From: Microbacterium sp.
GTDB taxonomy: Bacteria; Actinomycetota; Actinomycetes; Actinomycetales; Microbacteriaceae
DNA length: 6,241 bases
Direction: 5' to 3'
Assembly: GCF_003248605.1 (NCBI RefSeq)
Contig: NZ_QFPF01000129.1
Span: 1 to 6,241 of the forward strand
The translations under genes were made by a program, and so were the position numbers. Positions within the stretch are counted from its first letter, which is position 1. The number at the start of each line of letters is the position of its first letter. This document shows positions 5,356 to 6,241 of this stretch, in pieces. The notes beneath the pieces were generated by a model. It searched no databases and was not told the DNA's origin. It saw only the letters and a program-made list of their open reading frames with translations.

Positions 5356-6241
5356 CTACAGCCGCTCGATGAGCGTCGCGTTCGCGAGCCCGCCACCCTC
5401 GCACATCGTCTGCAGGCCGAGGCGTCCGCTGCTGTGCTCGAGCCGCGCGAGCAGCGTCCCGAGAAGGCGCGTACCGGACGACCCGAGTGCATGCCCGAGG
5501 GCGATGGCGCCTCCCCAGGAGTTCAGGCGCGCAGCATCCGCCCCCACGTCCGCGGCCCACGCGAGCGGCACCGATGCGAACGCCTCGTTGACCTCGAAGG
5601 CATCGATGTCGCCGATCGAAAGGCCGGCGCGGTGCAGGATGCGGCGGGTTGCGGGGATCGGGCCGGTCAGCATCATGAGCGGGTCATCACCGACGACGGC
5701 GAACGAGTGGAACCGGGCGCGCGGGCGCAGCCCGAGGCTCGCGGCGACGTCGTCGCCCATGATCAGCACCGCGGACGCGCCGTCGGTGAGCGGCGAGGAC
5801 GAACCCGCGGTGATACGCCAGTCGAGGTCGGGGAAGCGCTCCGCCATGGCGTCGGTGCGGAACGCGGACGGCAGCGCCGCGAGGGCATCGACGGTCGTGG
5901 CGGGGCGAACCGTCTCGTCGGCCGCGACGACTCCCTCGGGGGTGGGGACGGGGATGACCTGAGTGTCGAAGAGGCCATGGGCGGCAGCATCCGCCGCCCT
6001 CGCGTGCGACCCGGCGGCGTAGACGTCGAGCATCTCGCGGGAAAGATCCCAGCGATCGGCGATCAACTCGGCCGAGACGCCCTGGTTCACGAGGCCCTCG
6101 GGATACCGCTCGCGCAACGTCGGCGACATCGGCGACCCCTCCGCCGTCGACGAGCCGAGCGGCACGCGGCTCATCGACTCGACGCCGCCCGCGATGACGA
6201 TGTCATACGCCCGCGAGATCACCCCCTGCGCTGCGAAGTGC
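5356..6241 (-). CDS. thiolase (acetyl-CoA C-acyltransferase family); N-terminus beyond window
   Basis: The frame is open from the right edge to the TAG at 5358-5356, giving 294 residues. Thiolases are about 390 residues long, so roughly the first quarter is missing, including the nucleophilic Cys of the CxSG motif, expected shortly before the first visible residues HFAAQGV. Present are AGGVESMSRVP, the NEAFA motif (codons 5589-5575), GHALGSSG with its catalytic His (codon 5493-5491), and CEGGG with the C-terminal catalytic Cys (codon 5403-5401). The usual GHP is GHA here, a mild variation. The enzyme cleaves 3-ketoacyl-CoA with CoA in the cytoplasm (beta-oxidation), or runs in reverse as an acetoacetyl-CoA-type thiolase; the chain-length preference cannot be told. 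The GTG at 6222 is internal, not the start, because the conserved reading continues upstream of it. It converges on the nucleotidase gene. Confidence 0.94.
   Translation of the reverse strand, partial: HFAAQGVISRAYDIVIAGGVESMSRVPLGSSTAEGSPMSPTLRERYPEGLVNQGVSAELIADRWDLSREMLDVYAAGSHARAADAAAHGLFDTQVIPVPTPEGVVAADETVRPATTVDALAALPSAFRTDAMAERFPDLDWRITAGSSSPLTDGASAVLIMGDDVAASLGLRPRARFHSFAVVGDDPLMMLTGPIPATRRILHRAGLSIGDIDAFEVNEAFASVPLAWAADVGADAARLNSWGGAIALGHALGSSGTRLLGTLLARLEHSSGRLGLQTMCEGGGLANATLIERL

Noticed and set aside
5039..5962. A 307-codon plus-strand frame across the intergenic region and thiolase.
   Set aside because: It runs through the terminator hairpin and repeats and then antisense to the conserved thiolase; it has no recognisable domain.
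1..6241. Frequent GAT before Ala codons as avoidance of GACGC.
   Set aside because: GACGC occurs many times in the window (for example near 577, 2484 and 3147), so it is not avoided; enrichment of the GGATGC word explains the pattern better.

Overview
The window is strongly GC-rich, with codon third positions almost always G or C. Its protein families (an ACAD8-type acyl-CoA dehydrogenase, a FadA-type thiolase, and a very large secreted nucleotidase with an LAxTG-type sorting signal) point to a high-GC actinobacterium. Microbacteriaceae is my best guess from codon style and the surface-anchor type, but this is inference. There are three protein genes, two of them cut by the window edges. I see no RNA gene, CRISPR array, transposase or prophage gene.

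Layout. Positions 1-1103 (minus strand) hold an acyl-CoA dehydrogenase resembling isobutyryl-CoA dehydrogenase, missing its C-terminal end. Positions 1104-1352 are a divergent intergenic region. It carries a strong Shine-Dalgarno and a leader hairpin on the dehydrogenase side, a 28-bp near-palindrome in the middle that looks like a repressor operator, and three 11-bp direct-repeat units resembling an actinobacterial PHO box on the nucleotidase side. Positions 1353-5033 (plus strand) encode a 1226-residue secreted, cell-wall-anchored protein: signal peptide, choice-of-anchor I beta-propeller-like domain, complete 5'-nucleotidase/metallophosphatase, PS-rich linker, Ig-like domain, LAVTG motif, membrane helix and Arg tail. 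Positions 5034-5355 separate two convergent genes and are packed with secondary structure: a long terminator-like hairpin, a second hairpin, and two direct copies of a 59-bp imperfect palindrome. Positions 5356-6241 (minus strand) hold the C-terminal three quarters of a thiolase.

How the parts relate. The dehydrogenase and thiolase are cytoplasmic acyl-CoA catabolism enzymes (valine/branched-chain and beta-oxidation type). The nucleotidase between them is transcribed the opposite way and most likely belongs to phosphate or nucleotide scavenging at the cell surface. The regulatory sites fit two separate circuits sharing one intergenic region: an acyl-CoA-type operator for the dehydrogenase and a PHO-like box for the nucleotidase.

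The genes themselves are recognisable families. The least explained signals are non-coding: the paired structured repeats at 5146-5296, the 28-bp dyad at 1193-1220, the PHO-like box, and a 9-mer (GCAGCATCC or its complement) that occurs six times in both coding and non-coding DNA. I found no convincing new multi-gene system.
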